Shown: positions 26,369 through 37,000 of the stretch, one piece after another | How positions within the stretch are numbered: the first letter of the stretch is position 1 | Layout of the letters: each line of letters starts with the position of its first letter | Assembly (NCBI GenBank): GCA_910578395.1 | Contig: CAJTPZ010000005.1 | Coordinates: forward strand, 137,619-201,618 | DNA from: an uncultured Muribaculaceae bacterium | GTDB lineage: Bacteria > Bacteroidota > Bacteroidia > Bacteroidales > Muribaculaceae | Length of the DNA: 64,000 nucleotides | Reading direction: 5' to 3' | Position numbers and translations under genes: made by a program | Notes under the pieces: model-generated | What the model saw: only the letters and a program-made list of their open reading frames with translations | What the model was told of the DNA's origin: nothing | Database searches by the model: none

Positions 26369-29300
26369 ATGAAATTACGAAAGCATCTGGCATTATTGTT
26401 GTCATTTGTTTTCTGCCTGGCGATTAATGCCAAGGCTGCCGATAAACTCAAAATTCACGGTACAGTATTGGATCCTCTTGGAGATCCTGTTATTGGAGCA
26501 AGCGTTATTATTAAGGGAACTGGAAATGGTACCAGTACTAATGTCGACGGCAATTTCACTCTTGACGCGGCTGTTGGCGATACCCTACAGGTGTCTTACG
26601 TCGGTTATGTGACTGAAAAAGTGCCTGTCACATCAAAGAAATCCTATACTATTACTTTGCAGGAGACCTCGCAGCTTATGGATGAAGTAGTTGTGACTGC
26701 TCTTGGTCTGAAACGTGATCAGAAAGCTCTCGGATATTCTGTGCAGGAAATCAAAAATGATAAGCTGACAGTTGCCAAAGGCTCCAATGTCGCTACATCT
26801 CTCACAGGCAAGATCGCCGGCCTTAGCGTGAAAAACAGTACGGAGTTTGCAGCTTCGCCATCGCTTTCATTACGTGGCAGCACGCCGCTTCTCGTAGTCG
26901 ATGGCATACCGCATTACAATATCGGTATCAACGACATTCCGGCCGATGATATCGAATCGATCAGTGTCCTGAAAGGTGCGACAGCTTCGGCTCTGTATGG
27001 ATCGCGTGGTGGCGATGGCGCGATAATGATCACGACTAAGAAAGCTTCAAAAGAAGGACTCGACATTTCTGTAAACTCAAGCACAATGTTTCAGGCCGGA
27101 TTCCTTAAATTGCCGGAAGTACAGCATGGTTACAGCTCAGGCGGAGCTGGCAAATACGGTACCGGTGACTATGTATGGGGTGACAAGCTTGACATAGGGC
27201 GTACAGCAAATCAGTACAATCCATATACTTATGAGTGGGAGGAAATGCCATTGGTTTCTAAAGGCAAGGATAATTTTAAAAATTTTCTTGAACCATCGTT
27301 TGTGACCAATAACAATATCAGTGTCGCACAAAAAGGCCAGTATGGCAGCATACGCTCTTCGTTGAACCATATCTATAACAAGGGACAGTATCCAAACGCA
27401 AGTCAGCAGCGATTGTCGTTTTCCGTAAGCGGCACGATGGATTATAAGAAATTTCATCTAAATGCAAGTCTCGCCTACAATAAACATTTGTATTCAAACA
27501 ACAATGGAGCGGGCTATGGCCAGGGTGGCTACATGTACAACCTCCTGTTGTGGAGCGGAACAGAGTATGATCTACGCGACTACCGCAATTACTGGAGAGC
27601 CGGCAAAGAGCAGCAGGAGCAGAACTGGATGGACCAGTGGTGGTATGACAACCCCTATTTCCTTGCCTATGAGAAGACCAATCAACGTCATCAGGACCTT
27701 ACAAACGGAAGCATAGATATGACTCTTGACCTTACTGACTGGTTGAAAATGAAAGTGCGTATAGGTGGTGATGCTTTCAGCAATCGTTATAAGAGCAAGA
27801 CTCCGATAGGCACTACCAGTAATAAAAAAGGCGGTTTCAGCATATCCAATTATTCAGGCTTCAGCACTACCGATGACGCTATGCTTATTGCCGACAAGCG
27901 GTTCGGTGACTTTAATGTCGACGGATTTATCGGAGGTTCGCTCTATTATCGCGAGAATAATTATCTTGGCGCATCAACCAACAACGGACTAAGTATGCCG
28001 GGATATTTCTCGCTGAATGCATCGGTGGATCCTGCAAATGTCTCATCATCGGTAACCAAGGAGAGGGTAAATAGTATCTATGGTAAATTCGGAGTTTCAT
28101 GGAGGAGCACAGTATTCCTTGAGGTGACCGGACGTAACGACTGGACTTCGACTTTGTCAAAGGCGGAGCGTTCTTACTTCTATCCGTCGGTTTCCGGCAG
28201 CCTTGTGATTACTGAACTTTTCAAGCTGCCGGAGCTGATTAATTTCTGGAAGCTCCGAGGTTCATGGACACAGACCAAGTTTGCGACCGGTGTTTACGAC
28301 ATCAACTCAACTTATAGTATCTCACGCAACTATTGGGGGAACTCGACCGCGGCTTTCTATCCGACTTCTATTCGCGATGTGTCGCTTCGTCCACAGTCAT
28401 CCCGTTCCTATGAACTCGGCACAGAGATCTTCCTGTTTAAAAACCGGCTTAGATTTGACCTTGCCTACTACCATAAGGTTATGTACGATTTGCATCGTCA
28501 GGCAAGCATGAGCTATGCCAGCGGCTTCTCCAGCACCCTTATAAACTATGGAGAACAGCAGCTCAGCAGGGGATGGGAATTCACCATAAGCGGCGATATT
28601 ATCCAGACTAAGGATTTAAATTGGAACTCTGCATTCAACTGGGCGGCCGATCGCTACTATTATCATAAGGTCGACGGGAAATATTCGACCCAGAAGCCAT
28701 GGGTTGCACCGGGCAAGACATGGCATTGGCTCGAAATGTATGACTGGGAGCGCACCCCCGATGGAGAGCTGATTCTATACAATGGTATGCCTCGCTCCAG
28801 CGCATATCCGCAATATGCCGGAACCTACAATCCCGATTGGATCTGGGGTTGGTCAAACACCATAAGCTATAAGGATTTCACACTTAATTTTTCCTTTGAC
28901 GGACGTGTCGGCGGTTATATGTTCGATTATATGAGCGCACGTATGTGGCATTCGGGCGTTCACATCGACTCTGACAATGCTTGGCGTTATGACGAGGTTG
29001 TCAACGGCAACCATAAGGGATATATAGCCGAGGGTGTAAAGATCGTTTCCGGTAGTGTTAAATATGATTCCGACGGAAAGATCCTTGAGGATACCCGTGT
29101 GTTCGCTCCAAACGATGTGGCTGTTTCCTATGAGTCTTTCTGCCGTTCCTATGGCGACAGTTCATCAAAGTCACATTTCCTCAAGAGCAAGACATTCTTT
29201 AAACTCCGTGAGCTTTCCATATCCTACCGTCTTCCCAAAAAGTACTGTACAGGAGCGCTCAAGGGAGCCGAGGCCGCTCTTGTTGGTCAGAATCTTCTCC

Positions 29301-29404
29301 TCTGGTCCAAAGGTTTCCGGTTCTCCGACCCCGATGTCGATTCTGAAAATATCAACTCTCCTTCAAACCGTCTGATTGGTTTCAATATCAAACTGAACTT
29401 CTAA
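26369..29404 (+). CDS. SusC/RagA-family TonB-dependent outer-membrane transporter
   Basis: A 1011-residue TonB-dependent importer. After a signal peptide (KLRKHLALLLSFVFCLAINA) comes a carboxypeptidase-regulatory-like domain (KIHGTVLDPLGDPVIGASV ... DGNFTL), the TonB-box region (LMDEVVVTALGLKRDQ), a plug with ALYGSRGGDGAIMITTKKA and a 22-strand barrel ending in FNIKLNF. There is no N-terminal STN domain and no ECF sigma/anti-sigma pair nearby, so control is not by that route. ATG 26357 (MFITMKLRK) is an alternative start. It is the outer-membrane channel of the SusD/EEP operon that follows 12 bp later. Confidence 0.93.
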   Translation: MKLRKHLALLLSFVFCLAINAKAADKLKIHGTVLDPLGDPVIGASVIIKGTGNGTSTNVDGNFTLDAAVGDTLQVSYVGYVTEKVPVTSKKSYTITLQETSQLMDEVVVTALGLKRDQKALGYSVQEIKNDKLTVAKGSNVATSLTGKIAGLSVKNSTEFAASPSLSLRGSTPLLVVDGIPHYNIGINDIPADDIESISVLKGATASALYGSRGGDGAIMITTKKASKEGLDISVNSSTMFQAGFLKLPEVQHGYSSGGAGKYGTGDYVWGDKLDIGRTANQYNPYTYEWEEMPLVSKGKDNFKNFLEPSFVTNNNISVAQKGQYGSIRSSLNHIYNKGQYPNASQQRLSFSVSGTMDYKKFHLNASLAYNKHLYSNNNGAGYGQGGYMYNLLLWSGTEYDLRDYRNYWRAGKEQQEQNWMDQWWYDNPYFLAYEKTNQRHQDLTNGSIDMTLDLTDWLKMKVRIGGDAFSNRYKSKTPIGTTSNKKGGFSISNYSGFSTTDDAMLIADKRFGDFNVDGFIGGSLYYRENNYLGASTNNGLSMPGYFSLNASVDPANVSSSVTKERVNSIYGKFGVSWRSTVFLEVTGRNDWTSTLSKAERSYFYPSVSGSLVITELFKLPELINFWKLRGSWTQTKFATGVYDINSTYSISRNYWGNSTAAFYPTSIRDVSLRPQSSRSYELGTEIFLFKNRLRFDLAYYHKVMYDLHRQASMSYASGFSSTLINYGEQQLSRGWEFTISGDIIQTKDLNWNSAFNWAADRYYYHKVDGKYSTQKPWVAPGKTWHWLEMYDWERTPDGELILYNGMPRSSAYPQYAGTYNPDWIWGWSNTISYKDFTLNFSFDGRVGGYMFDYMSARMWHSGVHIDSDNAWRYDEVVNGNHKGYIAEGVKIVSGSVKYDSDGKILEDTRVFAPNDVAVSYESFCRSYGDSSSKSHFLKSKTFFKLRELSISYRLPKKYCTGALKGAEAALVGQNLLLWSKGFRFSDPDVDSENINSPSNRLIGFNIKLNF

Positions 29405-29416
29405 ACAGCCTTTTGC

Positions 29417-30967
29417 ATGAAAAAGATAAATAAAAAATATATAATTCCGGTAGCTGTGGCCTCGCTGTCGTGGCTCGGTTACGGTTGCAGCGATTTCGAG
29501 TATATCAATACCAATCCTGATGCAACGACTACTGCCACTCCTGCTATGCTCGCGACAGGACAGTTGTGGAAAGCCCTGGCAATTGGTGGTAAATCAGATC
29601 CAAAAGGTTATTTTTACGACATGTTTACAACCAAGCAGATCAGTTGGCAGGAAGGATCGGAAGATAGCCGGCGTGTGCAGTACAATCAGATCAATACAAC
29701 TGGTTTCGGCGCTTACAATGACCTAACTACCGTGTTCAAGATGGTCGATCTTGCAGCCGACATAGACAAGGATGCATATCATGGTCTTGCGATGTTTCTA
29801 AAAGCGTTCCGACTCTATGATGTGTCGATGTCACTCGGCGATATTCCATACTCCGACGCGCTTAAAGGCGAGGAGGGTGTGATTCGTCCGAAGTACGACA
29901 CACAGAAAGACGTGATGTTGCATATTCTCGATGATCTCGACGAATCATACCGGTTGTTTTCAGTCGCCAACCGCAATTTCGACGGCGATATATGTTACAA
30001 GGGAGATCTTGGCAAATGGAAGAAAGCTGTGTCGGCACTTCAGCTTAGGGTTCTTTTGTCGATGTCTAAGAAAGCCGGAGAGGCTGATCTGAATATCGCC
30101 GGACGTTTTGCTGATATTGTGGCTAAGCAGGATCTTTTCGAGTCAAATGACGACAACTTCATGTTGATCTATGGATCGCTTTCTTCGCAGCAGTATCCTA
30201 CCTACCTGTCGCGTTTCAACTCCTATGCAGGAGTGTCCAATACTATTATCGACGTGCTGAAAGCCCACAACGATTATCGTATTTTCTATTATTGCGAGCC
30301 TGCTCCGTCAACTGTTGCCGCCGGCATTCCGGCCGATGACATGGATGCATATATGGGAGTGGATCCGTCGCGGCTATACACCGAGATTCTTGAGTTATAC
30401 AACGATGGTGATATTTCAAATATCAATAACCGTTTCTATGAAGTCGACAAGGGGCAGCCGACAATACAAATGGGCTATGCCGAACTCAACTTTGTACTTG
30501 CCGAAGCTTGTCTGCGCGGTTGGATCGATGGAGATGCCAACGATTATTACCACAAAGGCATGAGGGCGAGTATCGAGTTTGCTTCGACCTATACGCCGGC
30601 CGCCTATCGTCATGGTGTTGAAGCTGACGATGCCTATATTACATCTTTTCTTGCCCAGGCAAGCCTTCAGCTCGGTTGCACTGCTGCGACTTTCGAGAGT
30701 GACCTCAGAGATGTGCTGACGCAGAAATATGTCGATCTGTTCATGCACAATACCTATACATGTTACTATGATTTTCGCCGTACCGGCTACCCGGTTCTGC
30801 CGGTCAATCCTGAGACCAACATGAATACCGTTCCCGACAAGATGCCGATGCGCTGGCGTTATGAGCAGCGCGAATATGACTATAATCGTGACAATCTTGA
30901 GGAAGCGCTGCAACGTCAGTACGGTGGCAATGATGACTGGAACGATCTGATGTGGATCATCAAGTGA
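29417..30967 (+). CDS. SusD/RagB-family surface lipoprotein
   Basis: A 516-residue SusD-like lid protein of the SusD-like_2 branch, which captures ligand above the SusC channel. The lipobox is WLGYGC (Cys about 24) and the following CSDFEYINTNPDATTTAT is typical. Helical TPR-like segments follow (AADIDKDAYHGLAMFLKAF, GDIPYSDALKGE, LDDLDESYRLF), and the C-terminus has the QKYVDLFMHNTYTCYYDFRR motif seen in SusD proteins. The adjacent phosphatase-like gene, not a glycoside hydrolase, suggests a non-glycan or phosphorylated ligand. Confidence 0.92.
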   Translation: MKKINKKYIIPVAVASLSWLGYGCSDFEYINTNPDATTTATPAMLATGQLWKALAIGGKSDPKGYFYDMFTTKQISWQEGSEDSRRVQYNQINTTGFGAYNDLTTVFKMVDLAADIDKDAYHGLAMFLKAFRLYDVSMSLGDIPYSDALKGEEGVIRPKYDTQKDVMLHILDDLDESYRLFSVANRNFDGDICYKGDLGKWKKAVSALQLRVLLSMSKKAGEADLNIAGRFADIVAKQDLFESNDDNFMLIYGSLSSQQYPTYLSRFNSYAGVSNTIIDVLKAHNDYRIFYYCEPAPSTVAAGIPADDMDAYMGVDPSRLYTEILELYNDGDISNINNRFYEVDKGQPTIQMGYAELNFVLAEACLRGWIDGDANDYYHKGMRASIEFASTYTPAAYRHGVEADDAYITSFLAQASLQLGCTAATFESDLRDVLTQKYVDLFMHNTYTCYYDFRRTGYPVLPVNPETNMNTVPDKMPMRWRYEQREYDYNRDNLEEALQRQYGGNDDWNDLMWIIK

Positions 30968-30972
30968 TATTT

Positions 30973-32001
30973 ATGAAGACACCTATAGCAGTTTATTTGA
31001 TATTGATCCTTATGGGATGTGCCTCGTGCACGTCCCGTGAGGAAAAACACCGGGAACTGGCAGTGATGCATCTTAACGTGTGGATGGAGGCAAAGGCTGT
31101 TGAAAACGGCTTTTCGGCTGTCGTTGATGAGATCGTCCGCGTTGATCCGGATATTGTGATGTTCAGCGAGGCCCATAACCGCGAGGACGCGTTCTATATT
31201 CCGGCATTGCTCGATTCATTGCGTGCGCGTGGCAAGGTGTATAATGCACAAGGCGGCGATCGTGACGTACAGCTGATATCGAAATATCCGGTTGTAGGGC
31301 AGACTACCGTCTGGGATGAGCATAACGGCGCTATGTGCACGACACTCGATGTAGATGCAAAGAAAGTCGTGGTCTACACTGCGCACCTCGACTATACTCA
31401 CTACGAGTGCTATATGCCACGCGGATACAGTGGTACCACATGGAAGAAAATCGACGCTCCGGTGACCGATACCGACTCCGTTATGGCAGCCAACGACCTG
31501 TCGCTTCGTGACGAGGCTATACGCGTTATTATCGACGATGCCCGCAAACAGCAGGCCGACCTTATTCTGCTCGGTGGTGATTTCAACGAGCCGTCGCATC
31601 TCGACTGGGGAGAGAGCACCGCAGAACTGTGGGATCACAATGGCGCGGTAGTGCCATGGACATGTTCGTCCCTATTGTATGAGGCAGGTTTCCGTGATGC
31701 TTATCGGGAGAAATATCCTGATCCTGTCACACACCCCGGATTCACATTCCCGTCCGATAACCCGTCCAAGCCGGTTGAAAAACTCACATGGGCGCCAGAT
31801 GCCGACGAGCGTGATCGCATTGATTTCATATACTACATTCCTTCACCGGAATGGGTTGTGGGCGAAGCCATTGTTGTAGGCCCGCAAAGCTCAATCGTGC
31901 GCAGCGAGCGTGTGCCGGAGGAAACGATGGACATTTTTTCTGTTCCGGCAGGTACATGGCCTACTGACCACAAAGGAGTTCTTATAAAGTTCCGCTACTG
32001 A
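30973..32001 (+). CDS. Exported endonuclease/exonuclease/phosphatase-family lipoprotein
   Basis: A 342-residue EEP-superfamily enzyme (metal-dependent phosphodiesterase/phosphatase fold of DNase I, sphingomyelinase and inositol phosphatases). A lipobox LILMGC marks it as a surface or periplasmic lipoprotein. The fold motifs are VMHLNVW, MFSEAHNRED (catalytic E), GGDFNEPSHLDW (D-x-N), RDRIDFIYY and the terminal TDHKGVLIKF (D-H). ATG 30973 is preferred because it starts a standard signal peptide 5 bp after the susD stop. Cotranscribed with SusC/SusD, so it probably trims the phosphoester substrate imported by them; candidates include nucleic-acid, phospholipid or inositol-phosphate ligands. Confidence 0.87.
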   Translation: MKTPIAVYLILILMGCASCTSREEKHRELAVMHLNVWMEAKAVENGFSAVVDEIVRVDPDIVMFSEAHNREDAFYIPALLDSLRARGKVYNAQGGDRDVQLISKYPVVGQTTVWDEHNGAMCTTLDVDAKKVVVYTAHLDYTHYECYMPRGYSGTTWKKIDAPVTDTDSVMAANDLSLRDEAIRVIIDDARKQQADLILLGGDFNEPSHLDWGESTAELWDHNGAVVPWTCSSLLYEAGFRDAYREKYPDPVTHPGFTFPSDNPSKPVEKLTWAPDADERDRIDFIYYIPSPEWVVGEAIVVGPQSSIVRSERVPEETMDIFSVPAGTWPTDHKGVLIKFRY

Positions 32002-32020
32002 CCGGTAGTGATATATGACA

Positions 32021-32066
32021 GATGCAGGCAAACCGATAAATCGGGTTGCCTGCATCTTTTTTCGTT
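32021..32066 (+). terminator. Terminator of the SusC/SusD/EEP operon
   Basis: A 16-bp near-perfect stem (GATGCAGGCAAACCGA at 32021-32036 with 32041-32056, one mismatch), then TTTTTTCGTTTTT. Lies between convergent genes. Confidence 0.9.
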
Positions 32067-32087
32067 TTTGCCTGAAATATCGGCAGC

Positions 32088-32900
32088 TTATTGCTTTTTA
32101 CTGATAGAGTCTTCGGATAAAGGTCTTGCCCGTTGCTGCCTGTTGCGGCGGGGATAGCTGAGCGGATTCAAACGTTCCCTCATAAGTGAGATGCTGTCGA
32201 GATAGATTATCTCATCGTCCATGGGTGATGTCACTGCATAGCCGAATACATGATCTACACTTTTTGTCGAATCGGTTTGTAGCGATAGTGATACGGCGTC
32301 GTTCCCCTCATTGGATTCTACAAAGTTCCATTCAAGTGCTCCGTCGGTATATTCAGCTCCGATATGCCATTTTATTGAGCTTCGGGCATTTATTATTTTG
32401 GCATTCCAGGTGTACAGATCGCCATTTTCCCAGTTGTCATCGCGATTCAGAGAGAACGCCACCACTTTGGCCGGCGACATGCTGTTTAGCACAATCCTTC
32501 GCGACAGCGGCCATGCATTGGCCGAGTCTCCGACAATTGTCAGATGTATGCTTTGGTTTCCTATCGCTTCCGAGCGGTCTACTTCCTCCTCGAGCCGGGT
32601 GATTACCTCGTTGTAGATGTCCATGTACTCTCCTATGTGCCGTCCGTAGTAGGCAAGAGAGCTATCCACTTTGGCCTGATCGGCATTATAACGGCCGTAG
32701 ACCGCGTCGCGCAACAATAACTTTGAGCTGTCGTTACCCCAGTCGCGGTAGTCCATGTCGGCGACACCTTCGGCTTTGTGCATGTCGATGAGGAGGTCGG
32801 TCATCTGGTCTGGCGGAATAATTCCGTCAGGCGTTTTTCGGCATCCTGCGAGTGCGAGGATTACCGATGCGGCTGCGATAGTTAGCCCTGTGGCTCTCAT
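32088..32900 (-). CDS. DUF4296-domain lipoprotein
   Basis: A 270-residue Bacteroidetes-specific lipoprotein. After a lipobox (ILALAGC, Cys about 20) the DUF4296 domain begins IIPPDQMTDLLIDMHKAEGV and continues with RDAVYGRYNADQAKVDSSLAYYGRH. The rest has beta-rich stretches and a basic tail. Function unknown. The ATG overlaps the lspA stop by 4 bp, and linkage of DUF4296 with lspA is a known Bacteroidales arrangement. Confidence 0.83.
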   Translation of the reverse strand: MRATGLTIAAASVILALAGCRKTPDGIIPPDQMTDLLIDMHKAEGVADMDYRDWGNDSSKLLLRDAVYGRYNADQAKVDSSLAYYGRHIGEYMDIYNEVITRLEEEVDRSEAIGNQSIHLTIVGDSANAWPLSRRIVLNSMSPAKVVAFSLNRDDNWENGDLYTWNAKIINARSSIKWHIGAEYTDGALEWNFVESNEGNDAVSLSLQTDSTKSVDHVFGYAVTSPMDDEIIYLDSISLMRERLNPLSYPRRNRQQRARPLSEDSISKKQ

Positions 32901-33586
32901 CGGTCTGTTTTGTTGGCGTTCTCTTTAGCCGATTTGCGTAGTTGCGACGGAGATGCGATTTCTTTTGAGTAGAAAAAAATCAGCGAGAGTACTCCAACGG
33001 TTATTGCTGAGTCGGCGAGGTTGAATACCGGCTGGAAGAATATAAAATGATTTCCTCCTACTACTGGTACCCATGTAGGCCAGTCGAAACTGAGAAGCGG
33101 AAAATAGAGCATGTCGACTACTTTGCCGTGAAGCCATGAGCCATAGCCGCCTCCTTCGGGGAACAGCTCTGCGACTTTTGGAGGGAACGGGTCATTGAAA
33201 ATCTCTCCGTAAAAGACACAGTCAATGATGTTGCCGAGTGCTCCGGCGACAATAAGTGACAGACAGACAATATATCCACGTTTCACACAATGGATTTTTC
33301 CGATAGTCCTGATGTACCACAGCAAGACTATGACCAGGCATATACGCAAAACCGTCAGAAGAAGTTTACTGCCTATCTCCATTCCGAATGCCATGCCGTT
33401 GTTTTCGACAAACATCAGTCTGAACCAGGAGAAGATCTTGACTTCTTCTCCGAGGTAGAAATGTGTCTTTACCCAGATTTTCAGTGCCTGATCGGCGATC
33501 AGGACGGCAGCTATGATAATTGCGGCAAGCCACACGAGACTGTTGCGTCCGCTCGTTGCATGTGATGATGATCTGTCGGTGTTCAT
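32897..33586 (-). CDS. lspA: Prolipoprotein signal peptidase II
   Basis: Cleaves lipoprotein signal peptides after lipid attachment. A 229-residue protein, longer than E. coli LspA because of a Bacteroidetes-type periplasmic insert (NDPFPPKVAELFPEGGGYGS). The four membrane spans are visible, and the catalytic aspartates are in KVVDMLYFP and FNLADSAITVGV. ENNGMAFGM is the conserved N-A/G-x-x-F motif. Ends 4 bp into DUF4296 and starts 10 bp after the DksA-like gene. Many lipoproteins in this window would be its substrates. Confidence 0.94.
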   Translation of the reverse strand: MNTDRSSSHATSGRNSLVWLAAIIIAAVLIADQALKIWVKTHFYLGEEVKIFSWFRLMFVENNGMAFGMEIGSKLLLTVLRICLVIVLLWYIRTIGKIHCVKRGYIVCLSLIVAGALGNIIDCVFYGEIFNDPFPPKVAELFPEGGGYGSWLHGKVVDMLYFPLLSFDWPTWVPVVGGNHFIFFQPVFNLADSAITVGVLSLIFFYSKEIASPSQLRKSAKENANKTDR

Positions 33587-33596
33587 TCTGTTCCGC

Positions 33597-33974
33597 TCAC
33601 TTCTTTTTGGTCCCGAGCTTCTGCTCTATTCCGAGAGTCGCATGAGGGACGGCGCGAAGACGCTCCTTGGGTATAAGTTCACCTGTGATGCGGTCTATGC
33701 CGTAGGTTTTATTTTCGATACGCACAAGGGCAGCCTTGAGGCTGTTCATGAATTTCAGCTGTCTTTCGGCAAGATGGCTGGCCTCTTCCTTGCTTAAAGT
33801 CGATGCACCCTCTTCAAGAGCTTTGAATGTGGGAGATGTGTCGTTTGTGTCATTTATGTTCACAATCTGGGCTTTAAGCAGGTCATAGTCGGCCTGTGCC
33901 TTGGCAAGCTTGGAGAGGATCAGTTCCTTGAACTCCTGCAGGTCTTCGTCGGAGTATCGTTTTTTGTCAGTCAT
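33597..33974 (-). CDS. DksA/TraR-family protein lacking zinc-finger cysteines
   Basis: A 125-residue DksA-like protein. The coiled-coil N-terminal part (DEDLQEFKELILSKLAKAQA) and the C-terminal globular motif YGIDRITGELIPKERLRAVP are recognisable, but the four zinc cysteines expected in DksA are replaced (D94, T97, G115, Q118). Cys-less DksA-like proteins are common in Bacteroidetes. They may still enter the RNA-polymerase secondary channel. ATG 33974 gives the family N-terminus; ATG 34025 upstream would overlap ileS and add unrelated residues. Co-directional with ileS, 40 bp downstream of it. Confidence 0.85.
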   Translation of the reverse strand: MTDKKRYSDEDLQEFKELILSKLAKAQADYDLLKAQIVNINDTNDTSPTFKALEEGASTLSKEEASHLAERQLKFMNSLKAALVRIENKTYGIDRITGELIPKERLRAVPHATLGIEQKLGTKKK

Positions 33975-34014
33975 GGCTTTGAAAAATGAAGTGGAGTGTG
34001 GACCTTGTTTTTTG

Positions 34015-37000
34015 TTATATAACACAGATTTCCACTTTCACGTTCACACCGTCAATGTCAAGCACGCAGTCTTCGGCCGGCGATGTGACTGGGGCGATAT
34101 TAATTGATTCTGCAAGCACCTGCGATGCAATGTAATCGCTGTGCGATGTTACTGCTTCGTCGGTAAGTGCATTGGGTTCCACTATCAGTTTTATGCGGTC
34201 GGTTATAGCATAGTCACGGCTTTTGCGTATGTTCTGGATGCGGTTTACCAGATCACGCGCTATGCCCTCGCGGCGCAGTTCATCGCTTACAGTCACGTCA
34301 AGTGCAATTGTCAGTGTGCCGTCATTGGCCACGAGCCAGCCCGGAATATCCTCGCTGAATACCTCCACGTCGGCCAGATCAAGCACTGCATTGGTTCCGT
34401 CGGCAAGTGTGAGCTGAAGTGAGCCTTCCTTTTCAAGCATTATGATTTCATTCTGCTCGAGTTTGGCAATGGCTGCGGCCACCTGTTTCATGTTTTTGCC
34501 ATGGCGCGGGCCGAGTTTCTTGAAGTCAGGCTTTACACGTTTCACCAATATGCCGGCGCTTCCGTCTACAATTTTCACTTCCTTCACATTTACCTCGCCT
34601 GCCACAAGATCCTTAATGTTTTCCAGATTGTTGGCTTGCGTTTCATCGATTGCCGGAATCATGAGTGTCGATAGTGGCTGACGGACTTTTATGTTGACCT
34701 TGCGGCGCAGAGCGAGTGCCATTGAGGTTATTGCCTGGGCCATAGCCATGCGGCTTTCAAGATTCTTGTCGCTTAGTGCAGGGTCGGTAACAGGGAAGTC
34801 AATGAGGTGCACCGACTTTCTGCTGCCCGAAAGGTCACGATACAGGCGGTCGGCATAGAACGGTGCTATGGGGGCCATGAGCTTGGCTACTGTCTCCAGG
34901 CAACTGTAGAGAGTTTGGAATGCAGCAAGTTTATCCTCGGTCATGCCGCCACCCCAGAAACGTTTGCGGTTGAGACGCACATACCAGTTGGATAGATTGT
35001 CGTTGACAAATGTTGCTATGGCGCGGGCGGCGCGTGTGGGTTCGTGTGCGGCAAGAGTAGAGTCGACCTCTTCGATAAGAGTGTTGAGCGACGACAGTAT
35101 CCAGCGGTCGATCTCCGGGCGTTTCATGACAGGCACCTGTTCCATTGTCGTGTCAAAGCCGTCGACGTTGGCATACAATGCAAAGAATGCGTAGGTATGC
35201 TGTATTGTAGCGAAAAGTTTGCGTGCCGTTTCGCGTACGCCGTCGGTATCAAACTTGAGGTTGTCCCAAGGCGATGAATTGGATATCATGTACCAGCGCA
35301 GCGGGTCTGATCCATGTTCCTCGATTGCTTCAAATGGATTTATTGCATTGCCCAGACGCTTTGACATCTTGTTGCCTTCCTTGTCGAGAACAAGGCCGTT
35401 GGATATTACCGATTTGTAGGCAACCGAGTCTTTTACCATGCCGGCGATGGCATGCAGGGTGAAAAACCAGCCGCGGGTCTGGTCCACTCCTTCGGCGATG
35501 AAATCGGCGGGGAATACACGGCCGGAATCTACCGCTTCACGGTTTTCAAACGGATAGTGCATTTGAGCAAACGGCATCGCGCCGGAGTCAAACCACACAT
35601 CGATCAGATCGCTTTCACGATGCATCGGGCGTCCCTGTTCGTCGACAAGCACGATATAGTCCACGTATGGGCGGTGGAGGTCGATCTTCTCGTAGTTTTC
35701 CTTGGTGTATACGCCGGGAATAAATCCTTTTTCTTTCAGTGGATTGCTTTCCATGACGCCGGCGGCAACCGAGCGTTCGATCTCATTGTAGAGTTCCTCG
35801 ACGCTTTCGATGCATTTTTCGGCAGATCCGTCCTCGTTGCGCCATATAGGAAGTGGAGTACCCCAGTAACGGCTGCGCGACAGGTTCCAGTCCTGGAGAT
35901 TCTCGAGCCATTTTCCGAAGCGTCCCGAACCGGTCGCTGCCGGTTTCCATTCGATCGTAGTGTTCAGATCCATCAGGCGCTCACGGGCGGCGGTGGTGCG
36001 TATAAACCAGCTGTCAAGCGGATAATATAGCACAGGCTTGTCGGTACGCCAGCAGTGGGGATAGCTATGAGTATGTTTCTCGATCTTGAATACAAGATCG
36101 TTTTGTTTCAGATACATGGCTATCGACACGTCAAGAGTCTCCGCATCCTCTGGTATGGTGGGATCGTAGACATTCTTCACATAGCGTCCGGCCCAGGGGC
36201 TGTAGAGATCCACATTCACCATGTCGGCTACAAACTGCGGGTCAAGATCTTCTATGCGGTAAAAACGTCCTTTCATGTCAACCATCGGACGTATGTTCCC
36301 GTCGCGGTCGGTAAGGTGTAGCGGAGGAATACCGCTCTGCTTCGACACACGCAAGTCATCGGCGCCGAATGTACCGGCTATGTGCACGATACCGGTACCG
36401 TCCTCGGTTGTCACATAGTCGCCGGGTATCACTCGGAAAGCGCCATCTCCCGGATTTACCCATGGTAGCAGCTGTTCATAGTGTAAACCTACAAGTTCGC
36501 TGCCCTCTGCCTGCGCTACAACCTCATATGGTATGAGCTTGTCTCCTTTGCTGTAGTCGTTGAGGGGTATGTCCTTGGCTTTTGCATTGAAGAGCGATCC
36601 CATCAGATCGTTTGCGACGACCACGGTTACCTTGTTTCCGGAATATGGATTGTAGGTTCTTACGATGTTGTATTTGATCGACGGGCCCACAGCAAGGGCC
36701 GTGTTCGACGGCAGAGTCCACGGGGTTGTAGTCCATGCAAGGAAATACGGAGTACCCCATCCTTCCATCTGTTCCGTCGGATCGGTTATCTTGAACTGGG
36801 CGATACAGGTGGTGTCCTTCACGTCGCGGTAGCATCCGGGCTGGTTAAGCTCATGAGTGCTAAGGCCGGTGCCTGCGGCGGGTGAGTAAGGCTGGATAGT
36901 ATACCCTTTGTAGAGATATCCTTTGGTGTGAAGCTGTTTCAGAAGCCACCACACCGATTCGATGTAACGGTTGTCGTAGGTGATATACGGGTTTTCTGTA

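Noticed and set aside
33975..34025. Earlier start for the DksA-like gene
   Set aside because: It overlaps the ileS 3' end and adds residues unlike the family.
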